A DNA stretch of 22,706 bases from an uncultured Desulfobulbaceae bacterium (lineage in GTDB: Bacteria > Desulfobacterota > Desulfobulbia > Desulfobulbales > Desulfobulbaceae), in contig CAMYOP010000060.1 of NCBI GenBank assembly GCA_947260045.1, positions 1 to 22,706 of the forward strand. Direction: 5' to 3'. How positions within the stretch are numbered: position 1 is the stretch's first letter; every line of letters starts with the position of its first letter. The notes beneath the pieces were generated by a model. The model worked only from the letters and a program-made list of their open reading frames with translations, was not told where the DNA came from and made no database searches. The position numbers and the translations under genes were made by a program. This document shows, piece by piece, positions 15,429 through 22,703 of the stretch.

Positions 15429-16451
15429 ATGCAAGAACACCAGACACTCATCACCCTGCGGCAATTAGATATTTTTAAAACAGTTGTCGAAGAACAGCAG
15501 GTCACAAGAGCAAGCAAAAAGCTCTTCATAACCCAGTCTGCCGTCAGTCTTGCCCTGAGCGAACTGGAATCCAACCTGGGTGGCCCTCTTTTTGATCGAG
15601 ACAACCGCTCACTCATACTCAATGATCGCGGTCGCTATTTTTTACCCCTGTGCCGTGAAATTCTTCACAAGGCAAAAAGTGTCAGCGAGCGGATGAATGA
15701 AGCATATGGCACCCTGGCAGGTTCACTTAATATTGTTGCCAGTTCTACTATCGGCAGCTATGTTCTTCCCCTGCTGGCAAGTGCTTTTAAAAAATTACAC
15801 CCCCACGCCTTTCTTTCCATCGAGATCCATAACACCAGAAAAGCAGAACAACTTATTATTGAAAGAAAAGTAGATATAGGCTTTGTGGAAGGAGTGGTTT
15901 CACATGAACAGGTAGAGGCCTCCCCCTGGTTTGACGATGAACTCTTAATTATCGCCAACCCAAACCATGTCATGGCCATCAGAAACAGGTTCAACCTGGC
16001 AAGAGACTTGAAAAAAACAACCTGGGTGATGCGGGAAAAAGGCTCTGGAACAGCTCAGATTTTCAAGAACAAACTAGGTGATTATGTCACTGATTTAAAT
16101 GTTGTCATGGAGCTGGGACATAATGAAGCAATAAAAAAGGCCGTTGAAGCAGGGACAGGTCTTGGCTGCCTTTCGAGCCTGGCTGTTTGTGGAGAAGTTG
16201 AGCGCGGTGAACTGAAAGTATTGCAGCTTGACGGAGTAGACATGAAAAGAACCTTACACATCATTCAACACAAAAACAAAGTCAATACGCGCCTCATGGA
16301 CGAGTTTGCTGGATTCTGCAGAAAAATATGCGATTGTCAATCAGGAGCAAATTGCTTTTCCTCCCCTCAAAAAATTCAATCACTCCTGGAACAATTGAAG
16401 GATGATCATGACCCACAACCGATAGGCCCAGCAAGACTCCAATCAACTTAA
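15429..16451 (+). CDS. LysR-family transcriptional regulator
   Basis: A 340-residue regulator. The N-terminal winged helix-turn-helix (about residues 9-68) reads LRQLDIFKTVVEEQQVTRAS, then KLFITQSAVSLALSELESNL with the typical recognition helix. The effector domain (about 95-290) starts SLNIVASSTIGSYVLPLLAS and resembles CysL/YeiE-like members that often act in sulfur or selenium metabolism; the ligand is unknown. It is longer than the usual 290-310 residues: a C-terminal extension holds a cysteine cluster, Cys297, Cys301, Cys303 and Cys309 (CRKICDCQSGANC), which is unusual and might be redox or metal responsive. It is divergent from nuoA, the classic arrangement for a LysR protein controlling its neighbour; in E. 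coli the LysR protein LrhA also lies beside nuo. The ribosome site before the ATG is weak. Confidence 0.93.
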   Translation: MQEHQTLITLRQLDIFKTVVEEQQVTRASKKLFITQSAVSLALSELESNLGGPLFDRDNRSLILNDRGRYFLPLCREILHKAKSVSERMNEAYGTLAGSLNIVASSTIGSYVLPLLASAFKKLHPHAFLSIEIHNTRKAEQLIIERKVDIGFVEGVVSHEQVEASPWFDDELLIIANPNHVMAIRNRFNLARDLKKTTWVMREKGSGTAQIFKNKLGDYVTDLNVVMELGHNEAIKKAVEAGTGLGCLSSLAVCGEVERGELKVLQLDGVDMKRTLHIIQHKNKVNTRLMDEFAGFCRKICDCQSGANCFSSPQKIQSLLEQLKDDHDPQPIGPARLQST

Positions 16452-16926
16452 CCGCACCTGGAACGAATAATATATTTTTTTGTTGCATAACATGCACAAC
16501 AATGTATATTGTAGTGTTGATAATATTATCAGATAGAAGCACATCCCTTCAGGTATTTTTCGCAAGGCTCATTTACCCCCAAGCATCGTTCATTCCCGTC
16601 GAAGTTTCTGCTGATCATTTTAACTGGAGAAATAGTAATCCTATTGAAGATAAATTTATTTGATGCCAAAATCGAACAAGCTTTTGAAACCTTTCCACTT
16701 TGCTTGAATCGGTTCAGGTGCTGCAAATACTCTTTTCTATCACTAGATCTTTTACAAGCCACTGATTATTGAACTGAGTGACAATCTATCGATTTGCCCT
16801 ACCCTCAATTACAAGCAAAGACCATTTCCCAGAGCAAAAAACAAATTAACGGATCAATGAGAATCCGTAGATCGAGAAACCAGGAAAGACTCCTGGCAGA
16901 TCATTACAAGTCATATAGGAGTATGA
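16452..16926. other. intergenic region before the RNA helicase, with a perfect palindrome
   Basis: There are 475 bases without a gene I can defend. An imperfect hairpin TTGTTGCAT/ATGCACAACAA spans 16480-16502, and a perfect 14-base palindrome TGATAATATTATCA lies at 16518-16531. Closer to the helicase, ACGGAT/ATCCGT (16849-16868) could form a small leader stem about 60 bases before the start. A minus-strand frame at 16529-16762 (GTG start, three cysteines near its end) has no ribosome site and is not called. The region may be a long 5' leader, as is common for cold-induced helicases, but this is inference. Confidence 0.45.
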
Positions 16927-18198
16927 ATGAGTTTCGATAATTTTAAGTTTCACCCAAAGGTGGTCGCCGGCATTAAGGCCTGCGGTTTCACCTCCCCGAC
17001 ACCAATCCAAAAAGATGCTATCCCATCAGCACTAGCTGGTCGCGATATCCTTGGCCTGGCCCAAACCGGTACAGGAAAAACCGCAGCTTTTGCGTTGCCT
17101 CTCCTGGAGCGACTGCTTGATGGCCCCCGTAAAAAGGTAAGAGCCCTGATAGTAGCTCCAACAAGAGAACTGGCCGAACAGATCCATGATAACATTGGCA
17201 GCCTGGCCCAAAAAACCGGTCTGCGCAGTGTTGTTGTTTATGGTGGTGTAGGCAAACAACCCCAGATCAGAAAAATTCGCTCAGGAGCAGAAATTATTGT
17301 TGCCTGTCCAGGGCGACTGCTTGATCTTCTTAATGAAAAGAGCGTTAGCCTCAGCAGTGTTGAGGTCCTGGTCCTTGACGAAGCGGATCACATGTTTGAC
17401 AAGGGTTTCCTTCCAGACATCAAACGTATCATTAAACAGTTACCAAAAAAACGCCAATCCCTGGTTTTCTCTGCAACCATGCCGAAAGAAATTCGCCATT
17501 TGGCCGAAGACATACTTGAAAACCCAAAAACAATACAAATTAATCATACATTGCCGGCTCCAACAATTTCTCATGTTCTTTTTCAGGTTGCAAAAGATCG
17601 CAAAACAGGCCTACTCAAAAGCATGATAAAAGAGCAGGACATGGCTTGCACACTTATCTTTACAAGAACAAAGCACAAGGCCAAAAGCCTTGCGCTGCAA
17701 CTTGAACGAGCTGGACACAGTGCCACATCCCTCCAGGGGAACCTCTCACAGCAGAAGCGACGTGTGGCAATGGAAGGCTTCCGTGATGGTACTTTTAAAA
17801 TTCTAGTTGCGACAGATATTGCAGCTCGAGGCATAGATGTGCTTGGAATTTCCCATGTAATAAACTATGATGTACCTGATACTGCTGAAACGTATACTCA
17901 CAGAACAGGAAGAACGGGTAGAGCCACTCGATCCGGGCAGGCTTTTACCTTTGCCAGTTATGAAGACAATAAGATGGTCGCACTCATTGAGCGCAACCTT
18001 GGCAAAAAAATGACCCGTGAAGCCCTCCCGGCTTGTGCCATTAAAGAAGAAAAGGATACAAGGGGAGAAAAAAGAGAAAGATTTTCACGAGAAACGCCGA
18101 AAAGAAAGAAACAATCCGCAAATGGTAATCGAGGTAAAGGGCAACGCAAGAGAGCTTCCTCATTTGATTTTGGTATAAACAAACCAGCACAACGCTAA
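16927..18198 (+). CDS. DEAD-box ATP-dependent RNA helicase (RhlE-like)
   Basis: A 423-residue RNA helicase that unwinds RNA duplexes with ATP, acting in RNA decay or ribosome assembly, particularly in the cold. The motifs appear in order: Q motif (GFTSPTPIQ, residues 20-28), I (AQTGTGKT, 45-52), Ia (PTREL, 78-82), Ib (CPGR, 127-130, where TPGR is usual), II (DEAD, 151-154), III (SAT, 182-184), IV (LIFTRTK), V (ATDIAARGID) and VI (HRTGRTGR from His325). The last 60 residues are a basic tail (KRKKQSANGNRGKGQRKR) that probably binds RNA. AGGAG lies just upstream; an ATG at 16923 is out of frame and stops after five codons. It is followed by a cold-shock gene, suggesting a cold-response cluster. 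Confidence 0.97.
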   Translation: MSFDNFKFHPKVVAGIKACGFTSPTPIQKDAIPSALAGRDILGLAQTGTGKTAAFALPLLERLLDGPRKKVRALIVAPTRELAEQIHDNIGSLAQKTGLRSVVVYGGVGKQPQIRKIRSGAEIIVACPGRLLDLLNEKSVSLSSVEVLVLDEADHMFDKGFLPDIKRIIKQLPKKRQSLVFSATMPKEIRHLAEDILENPKTIQINHTLPAPTISHVLFQVAKDRKTGLLKSMIKEQDMACTLIFTRTKHKAKSLALQLERAGHSATSLQGNLSQQKRRVAMEGFRDGTFKILVATDIAARGIDVLGISHVINYDVPDTAETYTHRTGRTGRATRSGQAFTFASYEDNKMVALIERNLGKKMTREALPACAIKEEKDTRGEKRERFSRETPKRKKQSANGNRGKGQRKRASSFDFGINKPAQR

Positions 18199-18310
18199 TA
18201 TATATTTAAATCTGGATATCCAGACTTCAAGTCGAAGTGTCAACTGATGCCTCGGCTCTATTAAAAAGTGGTTCCAACATTAGGAACCCAGCACAAAGGA
18301 GTAGTACAAA
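18199..18310 (+). promoter_or_regulatory. leader of the cold-shock gene with palindromes
   Basis: In the 112 bases before the cold-shock gene are a perfect 14-base palindrome TCTGGATATCCAGA (18211-18224) and an adjacent stem ACTTC/GAAGT (18224-18238). Such structured leaders are usual for cspA-type genes, where they control translation with temperature; here this is inferred. AAAGGAG lies nine bases before the ATG. Confidence 0.45.
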
Positions 18311-18511
18311 ATGGCTGAAGGTACAGTAAAGTGGTTTAACGACTCAAAAGGTTTTGGTTTTATTGAGCAAGATGGTGGTAAAGATGTATTTGTACATCAC
18401 TCTGCAATCCAAGCTCAGGGCTTCAAATCTCTCGACGAAGGTGCACGTGTAACTTTCGACGTTGTCGACGGCCCAAAAGGACCATCTGCAGAGAATGTTG
18501 TTCAGAAGTAA
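18311..18511 (+). CDS. cold-shock protein, CspA family
   Basis: A 66-residue single-domain OB-fold protein that binds single-stranded RNA or DNA and melts secondary structure. It begins MAEGTVKWFNDSKGFGFIEQ, with RNP1 (KGFGFI) and RNP2 (DVFVHHSAI) both intact, and has the usual C-terminus (GPSAENVVQ). Length and sequence fit the family closely. A strong terminator follows, so it is probably a single-gene unit, or the end of a helicase-csp transcript. It may or may not be cold induced; many family members are constitutive. Confidence 0.98.
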   Translation: MAEGTVKWFNDSKGFGFIEQDGGKDVFVHHSAIQAQGFKSLDEGARVTFDVVDGPKGPSAENVVQK

Positions 18512-18532
18512 TTCTGACAACAATCATTGTTT

Positions 18533-18562
18533 AGACCCCGCATAGCGCGGGGTCTTTTTTTT
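18533..18562 (+). terminator. strong intrinsic terminator after the cold-shock gene
   Basis: AGACCCCGC and GCGGGGTCT form a perfect nine-base-pair stem around the loop ATAGC, followed directly by eight T residues. It lies 21 bases after the csp stop. This is a textbook Rho-independent terminator. Confidence 0.95.
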
Positions 18563-18609
18563 CGGAATTACAATCACCTCAAACACGCAGCACTCACAAG
18601 GAAAAAAAC

Positions 18610-18756
18610 TTGGCCAGACCAAACTATTCATTCCAAAAACGCCAGAAAGAACTCGCAAAGAAAAAAAAGAAAGAAGAAAAAAGATTGCGTAAACTTGAGA
18701 AGAAACAGACCGTAGATGTAGAAAATGAAGATATCGTAAGTCAGGATGAGGAGTAA
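18610..18756 (+). CDS. small lysine-rich protein, 48 residues, TTG start
   Basis: The frame opens at TTG (18610) with AAGGA eight bases upstream and runs 48 residues to TAA. The product starts MARPNYSFQKRQKELAKKKK, continues with a basic helical stretch (KEEKRLRKLEKK) and ends in an acidic tail (DVENEDIVSQDEE). I remember very similar small proteins with this MARPNYSFQKRQKELAKKKK start from other Proteobacteria, but cannot verify this here. The strong basic-then-acidic pattern and its place after a cold-shock gene hint at RNA or ribosome binding; that is inference. It would be missed by gene finders limited to ATG or to longer frames. A longer frame at 18527-18715 is in another frame, starts within the terminator, and is a shadow. 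Confidence 0.75.
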   Translation: MARPNYSFQKRQKELAKKKKKEEKRLRKLEKKQTVDVENEDIVSQDEE

Positions 18757-19328
18757 TTCTCTCCCTGCTTTTATCCCCTGCCCCAAATAATATCCTGAGC
18801 AAAAGGGATTGATCTTTTATTTTATTCAAGACAAGCTACGATTACATTATTTTCCACAGACGTAATGTAATTATGTGAGTAAGATAACCTAGTCTCACAT
18901 GAGCCTGTTGTTCACATCAAACCAAATAATTAGTCAGGAAACAATTTTAGTTCACAATTATTTGGACCACGCAAATAACAAAGCTCCTGGACAATATTTT
19001 AAACTCTTTTTTTATTTCTCCTGCCACTCATCGAAAAAACCATCTCGTTTCCTTCAGACTCCACTTCTCACATCAAACTCAGCATTATACCCCACCAATT
19101 TTAACAAAAAATTCAACAAGCTACACATGCTTCTGCAGCCTTATTAGTAATAAATGACGATCCGTTTCCATCACTGGAGTTGTCTTTCCCATATTCATAC
19201 CTATTTTATTAGTATGAGGTAAGGAGCACGGTCAGGCAGTTAAAAAAACATCTCCTCTATTCTCAGAATAGTTATACTTCCTGCCCGACCAGTCATATAT
19301 ATTTTCCAGCCATGTTGGAGGGCAAGTC
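18757..19328. other. intergenic region with tandem inverted repeats
   Basis: There are 572 bases without a convincing gene. ATTACATTA/TAATGTAAT (18841-18871) is a perfect nine-base arm pair with a 13-base loop, followed two bases later by ATGTGAG/CTCACAT (18873-18900), seven-base arms with a 14-base loop. Together they could form two adjacent stems in RNA or operator sites. The rest up to about 19220 is AT-rich without visible structure; a frame at 18899-19147 is low in complexity and has no ribosome site. A further stem lies at 19230-19290 (own entry). Confidence 0.45.
19230..19290 (+). promoter_or_regulatory. nested stem-loop in the leader of the lipoprotein gene
   Basis: GGTCAGGCAG (19230-19239) pairs with CTGCCCGACC (19281-19290) with one mismatch. 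Inside it CTATTCT/AGAATAG (19257-19271) forms a second stem. It ends 38 bases before the lipoprotein ATG. It does not match any riboswitch class I know; it could be a regulatory leader or an attenuator. Confidence 0.4.
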
Positions 19329-19838
19329 ATGAAACTTTTACGGTATATACTGGTTTTAATCGTTGGATTTATGTTGGTTGCCTGTGTTGGACCCAAAGAC
19401 TATTCCAGCTTAAAGATCTCAACAATCACCGATGATGTTACTCAAAAGACAAAATATGTAGGCCCTGACCTTCTTCCTGGTCCCTATTGGACTCTTCGCA
19501 TGCAGGCAAGTGAAGGAATGGACGCTCTGAACTATGAAGTTTATTCAGAGGCGAATTATTATACAGGCAGAAACAGACTGTACTTAAATGACATGGAAGG
19601 AGACTCCTACATTGGTATTCATAGTGGACACCGTGTAATCGACATAAAAGAAAATGAATGCCGGGGACGGAAGGGTCATTACTCAGAGGTAAAGGTCGTG
19701 CCTTTAAGTGCAGCTGAACTGGATCAATACAAGGATACTGGCTATAGCTTTACCTTTACGTGTAAATGGGGAAGCACAACGCTGGACATTCCAGGTCAAT
19801 ACATTCAAACCTTTATGGATACAGTGAGTAGCAAATAA
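19329..19838 (+). CDS. putative lipoprotein, 169 residues, unrecognised
   Basis: The N-terminus MKLLRYILVLIVGFMLVACV is a lipoprotein signal peptide: charged start, hydrophobic core, and lipobox LVAC with the acylated Cys19, giving a mature protein of about 151 residues. GGAGGG lies eight bases before the ATG. I do not recognise the mature domain; it appears beta-rich (NYEVYSEANYYTGRNRLYLN) and has two further cysteines, in NECRGRKG and FTCKWGS, which could form a disulfide in the periplasm. The gene stands alone between a structured leader and a double terminator, convergent with the O-acetylation cassette. No function is proposed beyond membrane attachment. Confidence 0.85.
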   Translation: MKLLRYILVLIVGFMLVACVGPKDYSSLKISTITDDVTQKTKYVGPDLLPGPYWTLRMQASEGMDALNYEVYSEANYYTGRNRLYLNDMEGDSYIGIHSGHRVIDIKENECRGRKGHYSEVKVVPLSAAELDQYKDTGYSFTFTCKWGSTTLDIPGQYIQTFMDTVSSK

Positions 19839-19845
19839 AAAATCG

Positions 19846-19894
19846 CTTACAAAATAAAATTGAGGATAATGGCGTTATTTCTCAATTTTGTAAG
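19846..19894 (-). terminator. AT-rich stem-loop, probable terminator for the minus-strand acetylation genes
   Basis: The right arm CTCAATTTTGTAAG (19881-19894) matches the left arm (19846-19864) over 14 bases, except that the left arm carries an extra five bases (AAAAT repeated in tandem). On the minus strand the stem is followed by CGATTTTTT, as expected for a terminator in that direction. It also lies 8 bases after the lipoprotein stop and may help stop transcription from both sides. Confidence 0.7.
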
Positions 19895-19935
19895 GGGCAA
19901 GAGCATAACTGTTCTTGCCCCTCTTTCTTTATTCC
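19893..19935 (+). terminator. strong intrinsic terminator after the lipoprotein gene
   Basis: AGGGGCAAGA (19893-19902) pairs perfectly with TCTTGCCCCT (19913-19922), and two further pairs (one G-U) close the loop ATAACT. A T-rich tail, CTCTTTCTTTATT, follows on the plus strand. It shares two bases with the stem next to it, so the two form a compact convergent pair between the lipoprotein and the AlgX-like gene. Confidence 0.9.
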
Positions 19936-19951
19936 TGTTATTATTTCCCCT

Positions 19952-21067
19952 TTACCCCTCTGGTGTTCTCAGCCACCTGCTTGCGCGTAGTTCAATTACA
20001 ATATCTGGCTTTATCTTTGGTACCAGATATTTAATTCCCTTAAGGGGAACAGGGCTTGCTGGATGATAATAGATGGAGTGAAAACTTTCTGAAAAATACT
20101 TCATCATCGACAGGGAATAAGAATCACGAAAAAGCAGAGCCCGATATCTACCTTCCTTACATGTGGTGCTAAACTCCTGATTATTTTGTTCCACTATTGT
20201 CAGCTGTTCTCCTGCTGTATTTTTGCCACACACTGATACTTGTTTCCTGGCAACAATCTCAACTTCCCGCATAACATCTTTCAAGTCCAGATTTTGAGCG
20301 AGATCACCACCAGGCATATTTTTCTCCATAAAGTCATGTGTGCTTAAGGAAAGAATTCTAGCTTCTGGTAAATCTTTTTGCATACGAATCATAACTGCCT
20401 GATAGGCGAGATAGGCGCCATAATCATTCCAATGTGTATCAGTCTTGTGGTATGGACGCATAGTTTGTTTTGCCTCGAGCATCACAGGCCGCAGATCAAT
20501 AAAATTCACGTCTGTATTGTGTCTTAAATAATCCACAATTTGATCAAGGCGAGACAGGTTTGATAATTGCTTGACTGACAAAGGTAATTTTTCTGGATAA
20601 ATAAGATGTTTGGAAGGGGCAAAGACAAAGAGATAGTCAACCCCCTGCTCTTTGAGCCACTGCTGTTTAGCAGACAGGATTTTCGCCCAATGTTGCAATT
20701 CCCCCAGACTAAAGGGCCAACCATTTTGCATGTCCCTGAGGTGAACTGGAGCGTTCTGGAAAAGCCAGCCATTTTTACCGACATGCACCGACTTTGAGCT
20801 GCTTACTCCCAAATAAAGGACACGAAAATGATTATACCAGCGGATAAGAGGTCGACGCAAGCCAAAATGATCATTAAAATAGGCTTCAAACTCGGCTGGA
20901 TAGGCAGTCAAACTAACTCCAGATAGGGTAGGGAAAGGAGCCAGTTTTCGTTTTTCACTCTCGGAAACAGTCGCAGCTGGACTCATGATGAGCAAGAAGA
21001 GAGGCGTCCAGATAGCTGTGAAAAAGAGAATTATCATCGCCCATTTAGCTAGCCGTCCAAAAAACAT
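19952..21067 (-). CDS. AlgX/AlgJ-like SGNH-type polysaccharide O-acetylation protein
   Basis: A 371-residue protein from the ATG at 21067, chosen because it begins with a membrane anchor (about residues 10-29) and follows the MBOAT gene by four bases; a frame to 21127 would overlap that gene. The periplasmic domain fits the AlgJ/AlgX (DHHW-type) family: the N-terminal ESEKRKLAPFP and YFNDHFGLRRPLIRWYN, then VGKNGWLFQ. The likely catalytic residues are Asp210 and His212 in TDTHWNDYGAYLAYQ and Ser316 in LLFRDSYSLSMM (D, H and S of the SGNH triad). It should transfer acetyl groups, handed over by the MBOAT partner, to an exported polysaccharide. Which polymer cannot be told; no synthase or other alginate genes are in the window. 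Confidence 0.9.
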   Translation of the reverse strand: MFFGRLAKWAMIILFFTAIWTPLFLLIMSPAATVSESEKRKLAPFPTLSGVSLTAYPAEFEAYFNDHFGLRRPLIRWYNHFRVLYLGVSSSKSVHVGKNGWLFQNAPVHLRDMQNGWPFSLGELQHWAKILSAKQQWLKEQGVDYLFVFAPSKHLIYPEKLPLSVKQLSNLSRLDQIVDYLRHNTDVNFIDLRPVMLEAKQTMRPYHKTDTHWNDYGAYLAYQAVMIRMQKDLPEARILSLSTHDFMEKNMPGGDLAQNLDLKDVMREVEIVARKQVSVCGKNTAGEQLTIVEQNNQEFSTTCKEGRYRALLFRDSYSLSMMKYFSESFHSIYYHPASPVPLKGIKYLVPKIKPDIVIELRASRWLRTPEG

Positions 21068-21071
21068 ACTA

Positions 21072-22511
21072 TTAAAACCTGAAATATATAAAAGGATTAT
21101 GGGTTCCTGCCGCCAGTTGCATAGCACTGCCCAGTACTATCAGGAGGAGAAAGCCAATTGTCCCGATTGAAACCATGCACTGTACCCAACCATTTACCAA
21201 CAACTGTTTTTCATGAAGCCATTTGCGAAAAACAGGCGCAACGGGCATAGATGACATCCCCCCAAAGAGCATAGCCAGTAGAACCTCATTATTTAAATGA
21301 TTATAAACTGATATATCCATGTACCCAGAGTCACCAGGACTAAACATTGCCGCTAGATAATGAAGAGCATAGGCAAGGTCTGGAGAGCGAAAAAAGACCC
21401 AGCCCAGCATGACAACCAGTAATACATAAATATGACGAACAGCTCTTGGCCAGTTAGCGAGAAAGGAGCCAAAACGAGTTCGCTCCAGGACAAGAAAAGT
21501 ACCATGCAGCAGGCCCCACAGGATGAAATTCCAGCTGGCTCCATGCCAAAATCCACAAAGCAAAAAAACCAAAAAAAGGTTTCTATATGTCTGGAAAGAC
21601 GAGCCGCGATTCCCCCCCAAGGGAATATAGAGATAATCTCTGAACCAGTTGGAGAGAGAAATGTGCCAGCGTTGCCAAAACTCGCGAATTGAAAGGGAAA
21701 TGTATGGATAGTTAAAATTTATCAGAAACTGAAACCCAAACATTCGGCCAAGCCCAATGGCCATATCTGAGTATCCTGAAAAATCAAAATATATCTGCAG
21801 GGTATAACAAATTATCCCAAGCCAGCACAAAGGTCCTTCAAGCTGAGATGCTTCCATAGCAAAAACAGTATCAGCAACACCCCCCATTGGATTGGCAATC
21901 AACATCTTTTTACCAAGACCAATAAGAAACAGGACAACGCCACTGCTTAAAAGATCGAGGGTGACGGCTCTTGATAGGAGTTGTCTGGCAATATCGCGGT
22001 AACGAACAATAGGACCTGCTATAAGCTGGGGGAAAAGAGCAATATAAAGAGCAGTATTGAGAGGATTTTTCTGAACTTCTGCATCCCCCCGATAGACATC
22101 AAGCACATAGGAGAGAGCCTGAAAAGTAAAAAAGGATATACCAATTGGTAAATGTACTGGAGCTAGCTGGACTGGAGCTATACTTATAAATTTTAGAAAA
22201 ATATTCAGATTATCAACCAAAAAATTAGCGTATTTAAAGGCACCGAGGATGAACAGGTTAATGGCAACAGTAAAGATGAGTATTACTTTGCTTTTAGTAT
22301 GACCGCGGAACCGATCAAGGAGCCTTCCTCCAACAAAATTAAGCATGATGGAAAGGAGCATGAGCAAAAGATAATAGCCTTCACCCCATGCGTAAAAAAA
22401 CAGGCTGGCACCGAGCAGAAACAGATTTTGAATCTGTCTTGGCATGAAAAAATAGCCAGAAACAACCAGCGGAAAAAACAGAAAAAGGAAAACGGCCGAG
22501 CTGAATACCAT
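21072..22511 (-). CDS. MBOAT-family O-acyltransferase, AlgI-like
   Basis: A 479-residue polytopic membrane protein that moves acetyl groups across the inner membrane for O-acetylation of an exopolysaccharide. MBOAT hallmarks are LPIGISFFTFQALSYVLDVY, PQLIAGPIVRYRDI, YFDFSGYSDMAIGLGRMFGF, NFNYPYISLSIREFWQRWHI (with His283) and GFWHGASWNF with the catalytic His323. Length is normal for AlgI. It forms a two-gene unit with the AlgX-like gene four bases downstream; the same pair occurs in alginate and other O-acetylation systems. The ribosome site before the ATG at 22511 is weak. A GC-rich inverted repeat lies 114 bases upstream. Confidence 0.96.
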   Translation of the reverse strand: MVFSSAVFLFLFFPLVVSGYFFMPRQIQNLFLLGASLFFYAWGEGYYLLLMLLSIMLNFVGGRLLDRFRGHTKSKVILIFTVAINLFILGAFKYANFLVDNLNIFLKFISIAPVQLAPVHLPIGISFFTFQALSYVLDVYRGDAEVQKNPLNTALYIALFPQLIAGPIVRYRDIARQLLSRAVTLDLLSSGVVLFLIGLGKKMLIANPMGGVADTVFAMEASQLEGPLCWLGIICYTLQIYFDFSGYSDMAIGLGRMFGFQFLINFNYPYISLSIREFWQRWHISLSNWFRDYLYIPLGGNRGSSFQTYRNLFLVFLLCGFWHGASWNFILWGLLHGTFLVLERTRFGSFLANWPRAVRHIYVLLVVMLGWVFFRSPDLAYALHYLAAMFSPGDSGYMDISVYNHLNNEVLLAMLFGGMSSMPVAPVFRKWLHEKQLLVNGWVQCMVSIGTIGFLLLIVLGSAMQLAAGTHNPFIYFRF

Positions 22512-22625
22512 CAGAAGACCATGGGGTTATGCGATTACCCTGCACTTGAAAAAATTTTGCCAGTAATCAACTATTACTAATACTCCTGCTACGGTTTTAA
22601 CTCTTTCATGTCAACATGGCTTTTG

Positions 22626-22703
22626 GGTCCATGTGATCCTGGGAATCCGAGCCCAGTCCCACCTTTTCATGCGGGCGGGCGGATTCCCAGGGTCGCATGG
22701 ACC
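22626..22703. repeat. large GC-rich inverted repeat at the window end
   Basis: The arms 22626-22649 and 22680-22703 are 24 bases each and match as an inverted repeat at 22 positions; the core CCTGGGAATCCG/CGGATTCCCAGG is perfect, as is GGTCCATG/CATGGACC. The loop (30 bases) contains GCGGGCGGG and CCCAGTCCCACC runs. Its base composition is clearly richer in G and C than all surrounding DNA. It resembles a REP-like or miniature mobile element, and may continue beyond the window. Confidence 0.75.

Noticed and set aside
16529..16762. 77-residue minus-strand frame with GTG start
   Set aside because: No ribosome site and no recognisable family; its three cysteines near the end are suggestive but not enough.
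18527..18715. 62-residue plus-strand frame after the cold-shock gene
   Set aside because: Starts inside the terminator and covers the well-supported 48-residue gene in another frame.
18899..19147. 82-residue plus-strand frame
   Set aside because: No ribosome site, low complexity, and its start lies within the inverted repeat at 18873-18900.
19230..19290. Cyclic di-GMP or other known riboswitch before the lipoprotein
   Set aside because: The conserved core bases of the classes I know are not present.
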